A DNA stretch of 63,950 nt from an uncultured Clostridium sp. (lineage in GTDB: Bacteria; Bacillota; Clostridia; Lachnospirales; Lachnospiraceae): the NCBI GenBank assembly GCA_947575275.1, contig CANPMS010000008.1:1-63950 (forward strand), written 5' to 3'. Below, piece after piece: positions 25,385 through 34,971 of the stretch. A model generated the notes under the pieces. The model was not told the origin of the DNA and did not search any database. It saw nothing but the letters and a program-made list of their open reading frames with translations. How positions within the stretch are numbered: the stretch's first letter is position 1; every line of letters starts with the position of its first letter. Both the position numbers and the translations under genes were made by a program.

Positions 25385-25437
25385 CCAGAGAAACGGATAA
25401 AGAAAGCAACGGATAGAAAAAGCAACGGGAGTACAAT

Positions 25438-25899
25438 ATGACATTCTGGAAGGAACTGTCGGCGAACGAAATACTAATTAGCGCCATTACCAGCTGGATT
25501 GTGGCGCAGGTGTTAAAGACGATCATTGATTTTTGGCTGAATAAGGGATTCTCTCCTGAGAGACTGGTGGGGTCTGGCGGAATGCCCAGTTCCCATTCGG
25601 CGACAGTCTGCGGGCTGGCTGCAAGTGCAGCGCTTTGCTGCGGGGCAGGTTCTTTTGAGTTTGCTATTAGCTTTGTGTTTGCATCTGTGGTTATGTACGA
25701 TGCCATTGGCGTCCGTCAGGAGACCGGGAAGCAGGCAAGGCTTTTGAATCTGATTATGGAGCAGGATTGGTTTGCGTTGAATAATGAACAGATTCAGAAA
25801 CGTTTAAAGGAGTTTGTGGGACACACACCGCTGCAGGTGGCAGCGGGAGCTGTGCTGGGTGTTGCACTGGCGTTTGTGGTGCATCATCTTTATCTGTGA
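25438..25899 (+). CDS. Divergent PAP2 family membrane protein (DUF212)
   Basis: 153 residues from ATG 25438. Four or so membrane helices; the motif GGMPSSHSATVCGLAAS (about 42-58) is the divergent acid phosphatase (PAP2/VanZ-like) signature of DUF212, and RQETGKQARLLN follows. The family is widespread in Firmicutes and may act on a lipid phosphate, but no substrate has been shown. It lies 53 bp after glgA. The ribosome site is weak. Confidence 0.88.
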   Translation: MTFWKELSANEILISAITSWIVAQVLKTIIDFWLNKGFSPERLVGSGGMPSSHSATVCGLAASAALCCGAGSFEFAISFVFASVVMYDAIGVRQETGKQARLLNLIMEQDWFALNNEQIQKRLKEFVGHTPLQVAAGAVLGVALAFVVHHLYL

Positions 25900-25951
25900 C
25901 AGGAAGGCTGACTGTCGGCTTTTGGGACAAGGCTTTCAAACTTGAAATTCA

Positions 25952-25980
25952 TTGACAGGATGTATAGAATATGCTAAGAT
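25952..25980 (+). promoter_or_regulatory. Strong sigma-A promoter of rpsO
   Basis: TTGACA (25952-25957, perfect) and TAAGAT (25975-25980), 17 bp apart. Predicted start near 25987. Confidence 0.85.
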
Positions 25981-25985
25981 GAATC

Positions 25986-26076
25986 GGTATAAGCAGCGCC
26001 GGGACCCAGTCATTTGGAAGCTCCAACCAACGACCTGGTCTGCGGTGAGTTCAAAAAAATTAAGGAGGAAATCATT
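25986..26076 (+). promoter_or_regulatory. Structured 5' leader of rpsO (probable S15 autoregulation element)
   Basis: The leader of about 90 nt folds as an outer stem, CGCCG (25997-26001) with CGGTG (26043-26047), continued by GACC..AG (26003-26009) with CT-GGTC (26035-26040). It encloses a perfect small hairpin TTGGA-AGC-TCCAA (26014-26026). Ribosomal protein S15 represses its own mRNA through leader structures in several bacteria, with different shapes in each group. This is a fold seen by eye, without alignment support. Confidence 0.5.
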
Positions 26077-26343
26077 ATGATTTCAAAGGAAAAGAAGGCG
26101 GCAATTATTGCTGAGTATGGCAGAAAGCCTGGTGATACCGGTTCGCCGGAGGTTCAGATTGCAATCCTGACTGCGAGAATTGCAGAGCTTACTGAACACT
26201 TAAAGGATAACCAGAAGGATCATCATTCCAGACGTGGTTTGCTAAAGATGGTAGGCCAGAGACGTGGTCTTCTAGATTACTTGAAGAAAACCGACCTGGA
26301 AGGCTACCGTGCACTGATTGAGAAGTTAGGCATTAGAAAGTAA
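26077..26343 (+). CDS. rpsO: 30S ribosomal protein S15
   Basis: 88 residues from ATG 26077 with a strong ribosome site (TTAAGGAGGAAATC); an in-frame ATG at 26014 lies within the structured leader. It reads [20 protein letters not shown] ... [22 protein letters not shown], the universal S15 sequence. It binds 16S rRNA helices 20-22 in small-subunit assembly. rpsO and pnp are neighbours in very many bacteria. Confidence 0.98.
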   Translation: MISKEKKAAIIAEYGRKPGDTGSPEVQIAILTARIAELTEHLKDNQKDHHSRRGLLKMVGQRRGLLDYLKKTDLEGYRALIEKLGIRK

Positions 26344-26353
26344 TGGGGACTTT

Positions 26354-26382
26354 GGGGCGGAGAGGTTTTCTCCGCCCCGTTT
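26354..26382 (+). terminator. Intrinsic terminator after rpsO
   Basis: GGGGCGGAGA (26354-26363), loop GGTTT, TCTCCGCCCC (26369-26378), then GTTTTG. It separates rpsO from pnp. Confidence 0.85.
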
Positions 26383-26414
26383 TGCGTCCATTGATTACAG
26401 TTTCATATTTCTCG

Positions 26415-26507
26415 AAAGACAAATCCCGAAGCCGCTGCTGTGCCTGCAACATACTGTTGCTTTAAGTGGGAGTTTGTTGCGTGCAGAGCAGTAGTTTCGG
26501 AGTCTTT
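26415..26507 (+). promoter_or_regulatory. Long nested hairpin in the pnp leader
   Basis: Four stems nest in order: AAAGAC (26415-26420) with GTCTTT (26502-26507), CCGAA (26426-26430) with TTCGG (26496-26500), CTGCT (26435-26439) with AGCAG (26487-26491), and GCAACA (26446-26451) with TGTTGC (26475-26480). The whole forms an imperfect hairpin of about 93 nt that ends 55 bp before the pnp start. In Escherichia coli a long pnp leader hairpin is cut by RNase III and lets PNPase repress itself. A parallel here is inference. Confidence 0.55.
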
Positions 26508-26561
26508 TGATAAATATAAAGCGCTGGGTGCGCGACTAAAAAATGTAAAGGAGAGACAGAC

Positions 26562-28661
26562 ATGTACAAAAGTTTTAGTATGGAACTTGCAGGCAGAACC
26601 CTGACCGTGGATGTGGGCAGAGTGGCAAAGCAGGCAAGTGGTGCAGCTTTTATGCACTATGGGGATACAACGGTACTGTCCACTGCGACAGCTTCCGATA
26701 AGCCCAGGGAGGGGATTGATTTCTTTCCCTTAAGTGTAGAGTATGAGGAGAAGCTTTACGCTGTGGGAAAGGTTCCGGGTGGTTTTAACAAGAGAGAGGG
26801 AAAGGCATCGGAGAACGCTGTGCTGACTTCACGTGTTATCGACCGTCCCATGAGACCGCTGTTTCCGAAGGATTACCGGAATGACGTAACTTTAAACAAT
26901 ATGGTTATGAGTGTGGATTCAGAGTGTCGGCCGGAGCTGGTAGCGATGCTGGGCGCTGCCATTGCAACCTGTATTTCTGATATTCCCTTTGATGGTCCCT
27001 GTGCCATGACCCAGGTGGGAATGATTGACGGCCAGTTTATTATTAACCCATCCCAGCTTCAGTGGAAGGTGGGGGATTTGAACCTGACCGTGGCTTCCAC
27101 AAGAGAAAAAGTGATTATGATTGAAGCGGGAGCGAATGAGATTCCTGAGGAGAAAATGCTTGAGGCAATCTATAAGGCTCATGAGGTCAACCAGGAAATT
27201 ATCAGGTTTATCGACAGTATTGTGGCAGAATGCGGAAAGCCGAAGCACTCCTATGAGAGCTGTGCGATTCCTGATGAACTGTTTGATGCAATCAAAGGGA
27301 TTGTAACTCCGGAGCAGATGGAGGAAGCAGTGTTCACTGACGACAAACAGACCCGTGAGGATAATATCCGCCAGATTACCGGGAAGCTGGAGGAGGCATT
27401 TGCAGAACGGGAAGAGTGGCTGGCAGTTTTGGGAGAGGCAGTTTACCAGTACCAGAAAAAGACAGTGCGAAAGATGATTTTAAAGGATCATAAGCGCCCG
27501 GACGGACGTGATATTACCCAGATCCGCCGGCTGGCCGCTGAGGTTGACCTTATTCCGCGGGTGCACGGATCTGCCATGTTTACCCGTGGACAGACCCAGA
27601 TTTGTAATGTTTGTACCCTGGCGCCCCTGTCTGAGCAGCAGAGGCTGGACGGTCTCGACGAGAATGAGCTGGCGAAACGTTATATGCACCATTATAACTT
27701 CCCATCCTACTCAGTTGGTGAGACAAAGCCATCGAGAGGACCGGGGCGCCGGGAGATCGGTCATGGAGCTCTGGCAGAGCGTGCACTGATTCCGGTGCTG
27801 CCCACAGAGGAGGAATTTCCTTACGCAATCCGTACCGTGTCCGAGACCTTTGAGTCTAACGGTTCCACTTCTATGGCGTCCACCTGTGCATCCTGCCTGT
27901 CTTTGATGGCGGCAGGCGTGCCGATTAAGAAAATGGTTGCCGGTATCTCCTGCGGTCTGGTAACCGGGGATACGGACGAGGATTTTGTACTTCTGACCGA
28001 TATTCAGGGTCTGGAGGATTTTTTTGGAGATATGGATTTCAAGGTAACAGGAACGGATGAGGGTATCACTGCAATCCAGATGGATATTAAAATTCACGGT
28101 CTTACCAGACCGATTGTGGAGGGAGCCATCGCCAGATGCCGTGAGGCGAGAATGTTCATTATGGACACCTGTATGAAGCCGGTGATTTCTGAGCCTAGAG
28201 CTGAGGTGGGCAAGTATGCCCCGAAGATCGATCAGATTACAATTGACCCGCAGAAGATTGGCGATGTTGTGGGTAAGCAGGGCTGTGTGATTAATAAGAT
28301 TATTGAGGAGACCGGCGTAAAAATTGATATTTCTGAGGATGGAATGGTGGCAATCTGCGGCACCGATAAGGATATGATTGAGAAGGCCAAGAACATCATA
28401 AAGAGCATTGTGACCGATATTGAGCCGGGACAGATTATTGTGGGCAAGGTGGTGCGGATTATGCCGTTTGGCGCATTCGTGGAGCTGAAGCCAAAGAAGG
28501 ATGGTATGGTTCACATTTCCAGACTCTCTGACAAGCGTGTGGAGAAGGTGGAGGATGTGGTAAACATCGGCGATACCGTGACTGTAAAGGTTCTCGATGT
28601 GGATAAGATGGGAAAAATCAGCCTGAGTATGAAACCCGGAGATCTTACACAACAAGGATAG
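26562..28661 (+). CDS. pnp: Polyribonucleotide nucleotidyltransferase (PNPase)
   Basis: 699 residues from ATG 26562 (AAAGGAGAG upstream). Two RNase PH-like domains are visible: the first with GDTTVLSTATASDKPREG, the second with MFTRGQTQICNV and LTDIQGLEDFFGDMDFKVTG. A KH domain (GVVGKQGCVINKIIEETG, about 562-580) and an S1 domain (GKVVRIMPFGAFVELKP) close the protein. It degrades RNA from the 3' end using phosphate. It is preceded by a long hairpin leader that may serve for autoregulation. Confidence 0.98.
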   Translation: MYKSFSMELAGRTLTVDVGRVAKQASGAAFMHYGDTTVLSTATASDKPREGIDFFPLSVEYEEKLYAVGKVPGGFNKREGKASENAVLTSRVIDRPMRPLFPKDYRNDVTLNNMVMSVDSECRPELVAMLGAAIATCISDIPFDGPCAMTQVGMIDGQFIINPSQLQWKVGDLNLTVASTREKVIMIEAGANEIPEEKMLEAIYKAHEVNQEIIRFIDSIVAECGKPKHSYESCAIPDELFDAIKGIVTPEQMEEAVFTDDKQTREDNIRQITGKLEEAFAEREEWLAVLGEAVYQYQKKTVRKMILKDHKRPDGRDITQIRRLAAEVDLIPRVHGSAMFTRGQTQICNVCTLAPLSEQQRLDGLDENELAKRYMHHYNFPSYSVGETKPSRGPGRREIGHGALAERALIPVLPTEEEFPYAIRTVSETFESNGSTSMASTCASCLSLMAAGVPIKKMVAGISCGLVTGDTDEDFVLLTDIQGLEDFFGDMDFKVTGTDEGITAIQMDIKIHGLTRPIVEGAIARCREARMFIMDTCMKPVISEPRAEVGKYAPKIDQITIDPQKIGDVVGKQGCVINKIIEETGVKIDISEDGMVAICGTDKDMIEKAKNIIKSIVTDIEPGQIIVGKVVRIMPFGAFVELKPKKDGMVHISRLSDKRVEKVEDVVNIGDTVTVKVLDVDKMGKISLSMKPGDLTQQG

Positions 28662-28674
28662 AGATGAAAAGCTT

Positions 28675-29826
28675 ATGAGGAATAAAAAAATTGTTGCGGG
28701 AGTTCTTACCGCTATGTTGACGGTTGTAAATTCCGTTGCCGGATTTGCGGCATCACCGGTGGTCGGCCCCGGTGTAGGTATGCCGGGCAGCGAAACGATA
28801 GGGCCTGGCGTAACCGGACCAGAACAGATGCTTCCTGTGGAAGTATCGAAAGGAATTGATGGATTTGCCGGAACAGTGCAGAACCCGATTGTCACAGTAA
28901 CGGAGAAATATTCTTATGATCAGATGTGCCTTGATATACAGAGTTTATCAGAACGCTACGGAGGTCTGATGCAGACCCGCGTTCTCGGCAGCTCTCTTGA
29001 CGGGCGTGAGATTTATGAGATTGTGGTGGGGAACACAGATGCACCGAAGCATGTGTTGATTCACGCAGGCATCCATGCCCGTGAATATATGACCCCTCTT
29101 TTGGTGATGAAGCAGTTGGAGTATGCTCTGGAGTTCTATCACAGTGGAAGTTATGAGGGGCGCCTTTTGTCCGATCTTTTTAATCAGGTGGCAATCCATT
29201 TTGTGCCTATGGCTAATCCTGACGGGATTTGTATCAGCCAGTTTGGCGTTGAAGCGATTCGCTCTGAGGAGCTTAAGCAGGCGGTCAGACAGTGCTACGA
29301 AAATGATGTATCCCTGGAGCGCACTTCCATGGCATTTGACCGCTATCTAAACTATTGGAAGGCAAATGCCCGCGGTGTGGATTTGAACCAGAATTTTCCC
29401 GCAAACTGGGAGCAGGTGAAATCTGCTCCAATCAATTCCTATGCAGCCTACAAGGGCGCCTCCCCTCTTTCCGAGCCGGAGAGTCAGATACTGGCGGAGC
29501 TGTTAAATTCCCGCAGCTGGGCGGCAACTATCAGCTACCACAGCATGGGAAATATTATCTATTGGAACTATGCGGGGAACCGTGTAGAGGAGGAATCGAG
29601 CGCATTGGCGCAGTTGGTGTCGGGAAAGACCGGATACCGGCTTGTAGACAGCAGCGGTCACGGAGGATTTAAGGATTGGGCGCAGATTAAGGATGACCCG
29701 GTTCCCAGCCTGACTTTGGAGGTAGGGGGCGTATCCTGTCCTCTGCCGTTGACTGAATTCACAGAAGCATGGAACCGAAACCGTGAGGTTTGGGCAGCGG
29801 TTGCAAAGTATGTAAGTGAGAATTGA
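28675..29826 (+). CDS. Exported M14 family zinc carboxypeptidase
   Basis: 383 residues from ATG 28675 behind GGATAGAGATG. The signal peptide is residues 1-26 (VLTAMLTVVNSVAGFAA). Directly after it come two GPGV units (31-34 and 43-46) in a Gly/Pro-rich linker. The M14 fold has HAGIHAREYMTPLL (zinc ligands His134, Glu137), FVPMANPDG, GVDLNQNFP, a third zinc His in ISYHSMG and the catalytic Glu in LTLEVGG. It should cut C-terminal amino acids, perhaps from peptidoglycan peptides as in gamma-D-glutamyl-diamino acid peptidases. The substrate is inference. Confidence 0.9.
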   Translation: MRNKKIVAGVLTAMLTVVNSVAGFAASPVVGPGVGMPGSETIGPGVTGPEQMLPVEVSKGIDGFAGTVQNPIVTVTEKYSYDQMCLDIQSLSERYGGLMQTRVLGSSLDGREIYEIVVGNTDAPKHVLIHAGIHAREYMTPLLVMKQLEYALEFYHSGSYEGRLLSDLFNQVAIHFVPMANPDGICISQFGVEAIRSEELKQAVRQCYENDVSLERTSMAFDRYLNYWKANARGVDLNQNFPANWEQVKSAPINSYAAYKGASPLSEPESQILAELLNSRSWAATISYHSMGNIIYWNYAGNRVEEESSALAQLVSGKTGYRLVDSSGHGGFKDWAQIKDDPVPSLTLEVGGVSCPLPLTEFTEAWNRNREVWAAVAKYVSEN

Positions 29827-29899
29827 GCGCAGGGCATATATACAAAAGATGGGAACGTGGAGAAAATAACAGCGTATAGCAGACTACGAGGAGGAAACT

Positions 29900-31573
29900 A
29901 TGTCAATCAGCGACGTTTCAAACATATTCGGGTTTCTGGGTGGACTGGGAATGTTCCTCTACGGTATGGACATCATGGCAGATGGTATGCAGAAGACCGC
30001 CGGAAGCAGAATGAGCAGCTTCCTGGGAATGCTGACCAATAACCGTTTTCTGGCAGTGATATTGGGCGCTCTGATTACGGCTATTATCCAGTCCAGCGGT
30101 GCAACCACGGTTATGGTGGTAGGCTTTGTGAGTGCAGGCGTTTTAAACTTATCCCAGGCAGTGGGCGTTATTATGGGCGCCAATATCGGTACCACCATTA
30201 CCGCGTGGATTGTATCCATGAGCCAGTTGGGAGAGGCATTTGAGATTATGAAGCCGGGATTCTACGCACCGGCAGTGATTGGGATCGGCGCCCTGCTTCT
30301 CGTATTTTCAAAGTCTCAGAAAAAGAATACCTTAGGTGAGATTTTTATTGGCTTGGGGCTTCTTTTTATCGGTCTTGATTTTATGTCAGGCTCCATTAGT
30401 CCCTACACAGATGCACCAATATTTTCAAAGGCTTTTGAGATTCTGGGAGGAAATCCGTTTCTTGGAATGGCGATTGGAGCTCTGGTGACTGCACTTTTGC
30501 AGAGTTCTTCCGCATCCGTAGGTATTTTACAGACGCTTGCAATGAATGGTGTGGTTACTACTAATGCAGCAATCTACATCACTCTGGGGCAGAATATCGG
30601 CTCCTGTGTAACGGCTCTGCTCTCCAGCGTGGGAGGATCCCGGACAGCGAAGCGGGCGGCAGTGATACACTTAACATTTAACGTAATCGGTGCGATTCTG
30701 TTTGGAAGCCTGGGATTTGTTCTGTTTGCCATAAATCCTGTAGTTGCAGCTTCCAACATCAGTGCAGTCCAGATTTCCATGTTTCATACCATATTCAACC
30801 TTTCCATGACAGCGCTTATGTTCCCCTTTGCCAATTTACTGGTGAAAATATCGGGAATCGTGGTGAAGGAGAAGCCGGAACAATTCCCGGTGCCGGATGA
30901 TGAGGAGACGGCGGCTACGTTCAAGCATTTGGACGAGCGTATCTTTGAGTCCCCTGCGTTTGCAGTGGAGACGGCGGCGCTTGAAGTGGTGCATATGGGG
31001 CAGATTACCTACGAGAATGTGCAGCGCGCCCTTGATGCGCTTTTGACGGAAAATATGGACAAGGTGGAGGAAGTATACAGAACGGAAAAAACCATCAATA
31101 ATATGGAAAAAATGCTGGTAGAATACCTGATTAAGATTGATAACCTGTCACTGACGGAGCGGCAGAAGCAGGTGGTGACCAATCTGTTTTACAGCATCAG
31201 TGATATTGAGCGGATTGGTGACCATGCAGAGAATCTGGCGGAGCAGGCTCAGTATATGGTACAGCATGACCTGGATTTTTCCGATACGGGAATGGAGGAT
31301 TTAAAGTCCATCAGCAAGAGTGTGCTGAAAGCGTTTCAGTATGCGATCGACGCGCGCCAGAATGGAAATATGGATTCTGTGCGAAAGGTCAGCCAGTATG
31401 AGGACGATGTGGACAGCCAGGAGGAGGAACTTCGGGAGAAACATATCGAGCGGTTATCCACAGGTGTCTGTAAGCCTTCTTCAGGTGTGGTGTTCCTGGA
31501 TATTTTAAGCAATTTGGAGCGCGTGTCCGACCATGCTTATAGCCTGGCCAGATATGTGAAAGACGAGATGTAA
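29900..31573 (+). CDS. Na/Pi cotransporter family protein with PhoU domain
   Basis: 557 residues from ATG 29900 (GAGGAGG 8 bp upstream). The first 320 residues contain two inverted PF02690 repeats with the phosphate/sodium motifs TAIIQSSGATTVMVVGFV and TALLQSSSASVGILQTLA. The last 220 residues are two helical bundles like PhoU (NMEKMLVEYLIKI, ISDIERIGDHAENLAE). Such NptA/YjbB-like proteins move phosphate with sodium; the tail may regulate it. A single-gene unit before the gap promoter. Confidence 0.93.
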   Translation: MSISDVSNIFGFLGGLGMFLYGMDIMADGMQKTAGSRMSSFLGMLTNNRFLAVILGALITAIIQSSGATTVMVVGFVSAGVLNLSQAVGVIMGANIGTTITAWIVSMSQLGEAFEIMKPGFYAPAVIGIGALLLVFSKSQKKNTLGEIFIGLGLLFIGLDFMSGSISPYTDAPIFSKAFEILGGNPFLGMAIGALVTALLQSSSASVGILQTLAMNGVVTTNAAIYITLGQNIGSCVTALLSSVGGSRTAKRAAVIHLTFNVIGAILFGSLGFVLFAINPVVAASNISAVQISMFHTIFNLSMTALMFPFANLLVKISGIVVKEKPEQFPVPDDEETAATFKHLDERIFESPAFAVETAALEVVHMGQITYENVQRALDALLTENMDKVEEVYRTEKTINNMEKMLVEYLIKIDNLSLTERQKQVVTNLFYSISDIERIGDHAENLAEQAQYMVQHDLDFSDTGMEDLKSISKSVLKAFQYAIDARQNGNMDSVRKVSQYEDDVDSQEEELREKHIERLSTGVCKPSSGVVFLDILSNLERVSDHAYSLARYVKDEM

Positions 31574-31623
31574 TGTTATGGAAAGAAAAGCGCAAAGAGT
31601 TAATAAAACTGTAAAAAAATCGC

Positions 31624-31652
31624 TTGATATTTTATATATAATTAGGTACAAT
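31624..31652 (+). promoter_or_regulatory. Sigma-A promoter of gap
   Basis: TTGATA (31624-31629) and TACAAT (31647-31652) with a 17-bp A+T-rich spacer. The leader to the start codon is about 55 nt. Confidence 0.75.
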
Positions 31653-31715
31653 AGTGTGTAGGTTGATTATAATTTAACAATCATTAATTATTTAACAATG
31701 TAGGAGGAATGAATC

Positions 31716-32744
31716 ATGGCAGTAAAAGTAGCAATCAATGGTTTTGGTCGTATTGGTCGTCTGGCATTCAGACAAATGTTTGGCGCTGAGGGCTACGAAG
31801 TAGTGGCAATCAACGATTTAACAGATCCGAAGATGCTGGCTCACCTGTTGAAATATGACACTGCTCAGGGCGGCTACGCAGGTCATATCGGCGAAGGCAA
31901 GCACACTGTTGAGGCCGGTGAAAACTCCATTACCGTAGATGGAAAGACTATCAGGATTTACGCAGAGAAAGATGCAGCGAACCTTCCGTGGGGGCAGATT
32001 GGCGTAGATGTAGTTCTGGAGTGCACCGGTTTTTATACCTCCAAAGAAAAGTCTCAGGCTCATATCAATGCAGGCGCTAAGAAGGTGGTTATCTCTGCTC
32101 CGGCAGGAAATGATCTTCCAACCATTGTTTTCAGTGTAAATGAGAAAATTCTGAAGGCTGATGACACCATCATTTCTGCTGCTTCCTGCACTACCAACTG
32201 TCTGGCTCCGATGGCGAAAGCGTTAAACGACTACGCTCCGATTCAGTCCGGTATTATGAGCACGATCCACGCTTACACTGGTGACCAGATGATTCTGGAT
32301 GGTCCCCACAGAAAAGGCGATTTGAGACGTGCAAGGGCAGGTGCTGCCAATATCGTTCCCAACTCCACTGGCGCAGCAAAGGCAATCGGTCTTGTTATTC
32401 CGGAGCTGAACGGCAAGCTGATCGGCTCTGCGCAGCGCGTTCCGGTTCCTACCGGTTCAACTACCATTTTGACTGCAGTGGTTAAGGGCGCTGATATTAC
32501 TAAGGAGGGCATCAACGCAGCCATGAAAGCAGCGGCTTCCGAGTCTTATGGTTACACTGAGGATCCGATTGTATCCTCCGATGTTATCGGTATGAAGTAT
32601 GGCTCTCTCTTTGATGCAACCCAGACCATGGTGGCAAAGATTGCAGATGATCTGTACGAGGTTCAGGTTGTTTCCTGGTACGACAATGAGAATTCTTATA
32701 CCAGCCAGATGGTAAGAACCATTAAGTACTTCGCTGAGCTGTAA
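31716..32744 (+). CDS. gap: Glyceraldehyde-3-phosphate dehydrogenase, type I
   Basis: 342 residues from ATG 31716 behind TAGGAGGAAT. NAD-binding start [16 protein letters not shown], with Asp34 in AINDLTD favouring NAD. The catalytic Cys158 lies in [12 protein letters not shown], and the substrate region is TIHAYTGDQ. It oxidises glyceraldehyde 3-phosphate in glycolysis. First gene of the gap-pgk-tpiA run. Confidence 0.98.
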   Translation: MAVKVAINGFGRIGRLAFRQMFGAEGYEVVAINDLTDPKMLAHLLKYDTAQGGYAGHIGEGKHTVEAGENSITVDGKTIRIYAEKDAANLPWGQIGVDVVLECTGFYTSKEKSQAHINAGAKKVVISAPAGNDLPTIVFSVNEKILKADDTIISAASCTTNCLAPMAKALNDYAPIQSGIMSTIHAYTGDQMILDGPHRKGDLRRARAGAANIVPNSTGAAKAIGLVIPELNGKLIGSAQRVPVPTGSTTILTAVVKGADITKEGINAAMKAAASESYGYTEDPIVSSDVIGMKYGSLFDATQTMVAKIADDLYEVQVVSWYDNENSYTSQMVRTIKYFAEL

Positions 32745-32784
32745 TCCGGGTTTTACTATCTAAATATTGTTAAGACTCATTCGA

Positions 32785-32818
32785 GGGTCCGGTCTTAAAA
32801 GGGCCGGACTCTTCGTTT
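32785..32818 (+). terminator. Hairpin between gap and pgk
   Basis: GGGTCCGG (32785-32792) pairs with CCGGACTC (32804-32811), one G-T pair, followed by TTCGTTTG. It may terminate part of the gap transcripts or protect the 3' end of gap mRNA. A -10-like TATACA lies just downstream (32836-32841). Confidence 0.6.
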
Positions 32819-32859
32819 GCATTTCAGAATATTGTATACAATGAAGGGGGAATACAAAG

Positions 32860-34083
32860 ATGTTAAATAAGAAAGCGGTTGATGATCTGAAAGATTTAAA
32901 GGGAAAGAGAGTCCTGGTTCGCTGTGATTTTAATGTGCCGTTAAAGGGTGGTGTGATTACGGATGAAACCCGTATCGTTGCTGCACTTCCCACTATCCAG
33001 AAGCTGGTTGGGGAGGGGGCGAAAGTGATTCTCTGCTCCCATCTGGGCAAGGTAAAGAACGGACCAAATGAGGGGGAATCGCTGGCTCCCGTTGCGGTTC
33101 GCCTTTCAGAGAAGCTGGGGAAAAAGGTTGTATTTGTATCGGATTACAACGTGACTGGTGAGGAAGCCACCGGTGCTGTCGCCGCCATGAATAACGGTGA
33201 TGTGGTTTTGCTTCAAAATACCCGCTTCCGCGGCGCTGAGGAGACAAAGAATGGCGAGACCTTCAGTAAGGAGCTGGCGGATCTGGCAGATGACTATGTA
33301 TGTGACGCATTTGGCTCCTCCCACAGAGCACATGCTTCTGTTGAGGGGGTAACAAAATTTATTACCGCCAAGGGCGGCGCCAATGCTGTGGGTTATCTGA
33401 TGCAGAAGGAGATTGATTTCCTGGGTAATGCAGTTGAAAATCCGGTTCGCCCGTTTGCGGCGATTTTGGGCGGTGCAAAGGTTGCAGATAAATTAAACGT
33501 AATCTCTAACCTGATTGAGAAGTGCGATACATTGATTATCGGAGGTGGTATGGCATACACCTTCTTAAAAGCACAGGGTAAGGGCGTAGGAAGTTCTCTG
33601 GTTGACGATACCAAGCTTGATTATTGTAAAGAGATGATGGAGAAGGCCAAGAAGCTGGGCAAGAAGCTGCTGCTTCCGGTTGATACTACTGTTGCTGCAT
33701 CTTTCCCGGATCCGATTGATGCACCGGTTGAGGTTCAGGATGTGGATTGTGATGCTATTCCTGATAATGTGCTTGGTCTGGATATTGGACCGAAGACAGC
33801 AGAGCTTTACGCAGACGCTGTAAGAACCGCCAAGACGGTTGTGTGGAATGGGCCTATGGGAGTGTTTGAGAACCCTGTTCTGGCGAAAGGGACGATTGCA
33901 GTGGCAAAAGCCCTGGCTGAGACTGAGGCAACTACAATTATTGGCGGCGGTGACTCCGCAGCGGCTGTAAACCAGTTGGGCTTTGGCGATAAGATGAGCC
34001 ATATCTCCACCGGAGGCGGTGCATCCCTTGAGTTCCTTGAGGGCAAGGCGCTTCCCGGCGTAGCAGCAGCTGATAATAAATAA
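32860..34083 (+). CDS. pgk: Phosphoglycerate kinase
   Basis: 407 residues from ATG 32860 behind AAGGGGGAA. The N-terminus reads [20 protein letters not shown], the substrate-binding signature. The nucleotide part contains [13 protein letters not shown] and [11 protein letters not shown]. It transfers phosphate from 1,3-bisphosphoglycerate to ADP. It is slightly longer than the roughly 395 residues of many bacterial forms. tpiA follows after 12 bp. Confidence 0.98.
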   Translation: MLNKKAVDDLKDLKGKRVLVRCDFNVPLKGGVITDETRIVAALPTIQKLVGEGAKVILCSHLGKVKNGPNEGESLAPVAVRLSEKLGKKVVFVSDYNVTGEEATGAVAAMNNGDVVLLQNTRFRGAEETKNGETFSKELADLADDYVCDAFGSSHRAHASVEGVTKFITAKGGANAVGYLMQKEIDFLGNAVENPVRPFAAILGGAKVADKLNVISNLIEKCDTLIIGGGMAYTFLKAQGKGVGSSLVDDTKLDYCKEMMEKAKKLGKKLLLPVDTTVAASFPDPIDAPVEVQDVDCDAIPDNVLGLDIGPKTAELYADAVRTAKTVVWNGPMGVFENPVLAKGTIAVAKALAETEATTIIGGGDSAAAVNQLGFGDKMSHISTGGGASLEFLEGKALPGVAAADNK

Positions 34084-34095
34084 GGAGGAAGGGAC

Positions 34096-34848
34096 ATGTC
34101 CAGAAAGAAAATCATTGCGGGCAACTGGAAGATGAATATGACGCCTTCTGAGGCAGTGACTCTGATTGAAACACTGAAACCGCTTGTGAATAATGATGCG
34201 GTTGATGTGGTATTTTGCGTACCGGCAATTGATATTATTCCGGCGATGGAGGCGGCGAAGGGAACCAATATTCACATTGGCGCTGAGAATATGTATTTTG
34301 AGGAAAAGGGAGCCTATACCGGTGAAATTTCTCCTGATATGCTTGTAGATGCGGGGGTGAAGTATGTTATTATCGGTCATTCGGAACGTCGCGAGTACTT
34401 TGCGGAGACAGATGAGACTGTCAATAGGAAGGTCTTAAAGGCGTTTGAGCATGGTCTGACTCCAATTATCTGCTGTGGAGAGTCCCTGATTCAGAGAGAG
34501 CAGGGAATCACCATTGACTGGATCCGCCAGCAGATTAAGATTGCATTTCTGAATGTGACTGCAGAGCAGGCTAAGTCCGCAGTTATTGCGTATGAGCCAA
34601 TTTGGGCAATCGGAACAGGAAAGGTTGCGACCACTGGGCAGGCACAGGAGGTTTGCGCTGCGATCCGCCAGTGCATAGGGGAAATTTATGATGATGCCAC
34701 CGCTTCTGCAATCCGTATTCAGTACGGCGGCTCTGTTTCCGCTGCAAGCGCTCCAGAGCTGTTTGAACAGCCGGATATTGACGGAGGTCTGGTAGGCGGC
34801 GCCTCCTTAAAGCCGGACTTTGGCGCAATCGTAAATTATGACAAGTAG
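34096..34848 (+). CDS. tpiA: Triosephosphate isomerase
   Basis: 250 residues from ATG 34096 with AAGGAGGAAGG upstream. Start GNWKMNMT (Lys13 region), catalytic His in VIIGHSERR, catalytic Glu in [11 protein letters not shown], and the loop [13 protein letters not shown]. It interconverts dihydroxyacetone phosphate and glyceraldehyde 3-phosphate. Last gene of the glycolytic run; a terminator hairpin follows. Confidence 0.98.
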   Translation: MSRKKIIAGNWKMNMTPSEAVTLIETLKPLVNNDAVDVVFCVPAIDIIPAMEAAKGTNIHIGAENMYFEEKGAYTGEISPDMLVDAGVKYVIIGHSERREYFAETDETVNRKVLKAFEHGLTPIICCGESLIQREQGITIDWIRQQIKIAFLNVTAEQAKSAVIAYEPIWAIGTGKVATTGQAQEVCAAIRQCIGEIYDDATASAIRIQYGGSVSAASAPELFEQPDIDGGLVGGASLKPDFGAIVNYDK

Positions 34849-34870
34849 CAGACGGTCAAGTCTAAGGCAG

Positions 34871-34906
34871 AAATGGGGCAGCAGTGTTTTACTCGCTGTC
34901 CCATTT
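34871..34906 (+). terminator. Hairpin after tpiA
   Basis: AAATGGGGCAGC (34871-34882) pairs with GCTGTCCCATTT (34895-34906), one G-T pair, extended towards the loop by AGT/ACT. It is followed by GCGTGTG, without a clear T-run. Confidence 0.65.
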
Positions 34907-34971
34907 GCGTGTGTACAGCCCATAGAGGCGACTTGAGGATTGCTGGGTTTAAAAGCAGAATGGAGTAAAGA

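Noticed and set aside
27711..28895. Long open frame on the minus strand (394 codons) opposite pnp
   Set aside because: It lies antisense to a clear PNPase gene, has no ribosome site or family signal, and is rich in His/Leu/Asn as expected from the complement of the pnp codons.
33565..34380. Open frame of 271 codons on the minus strand opposite pgk and tpiA
   Set aside because: It spans the junction of two certain genes and its sequence is a complement artefact.
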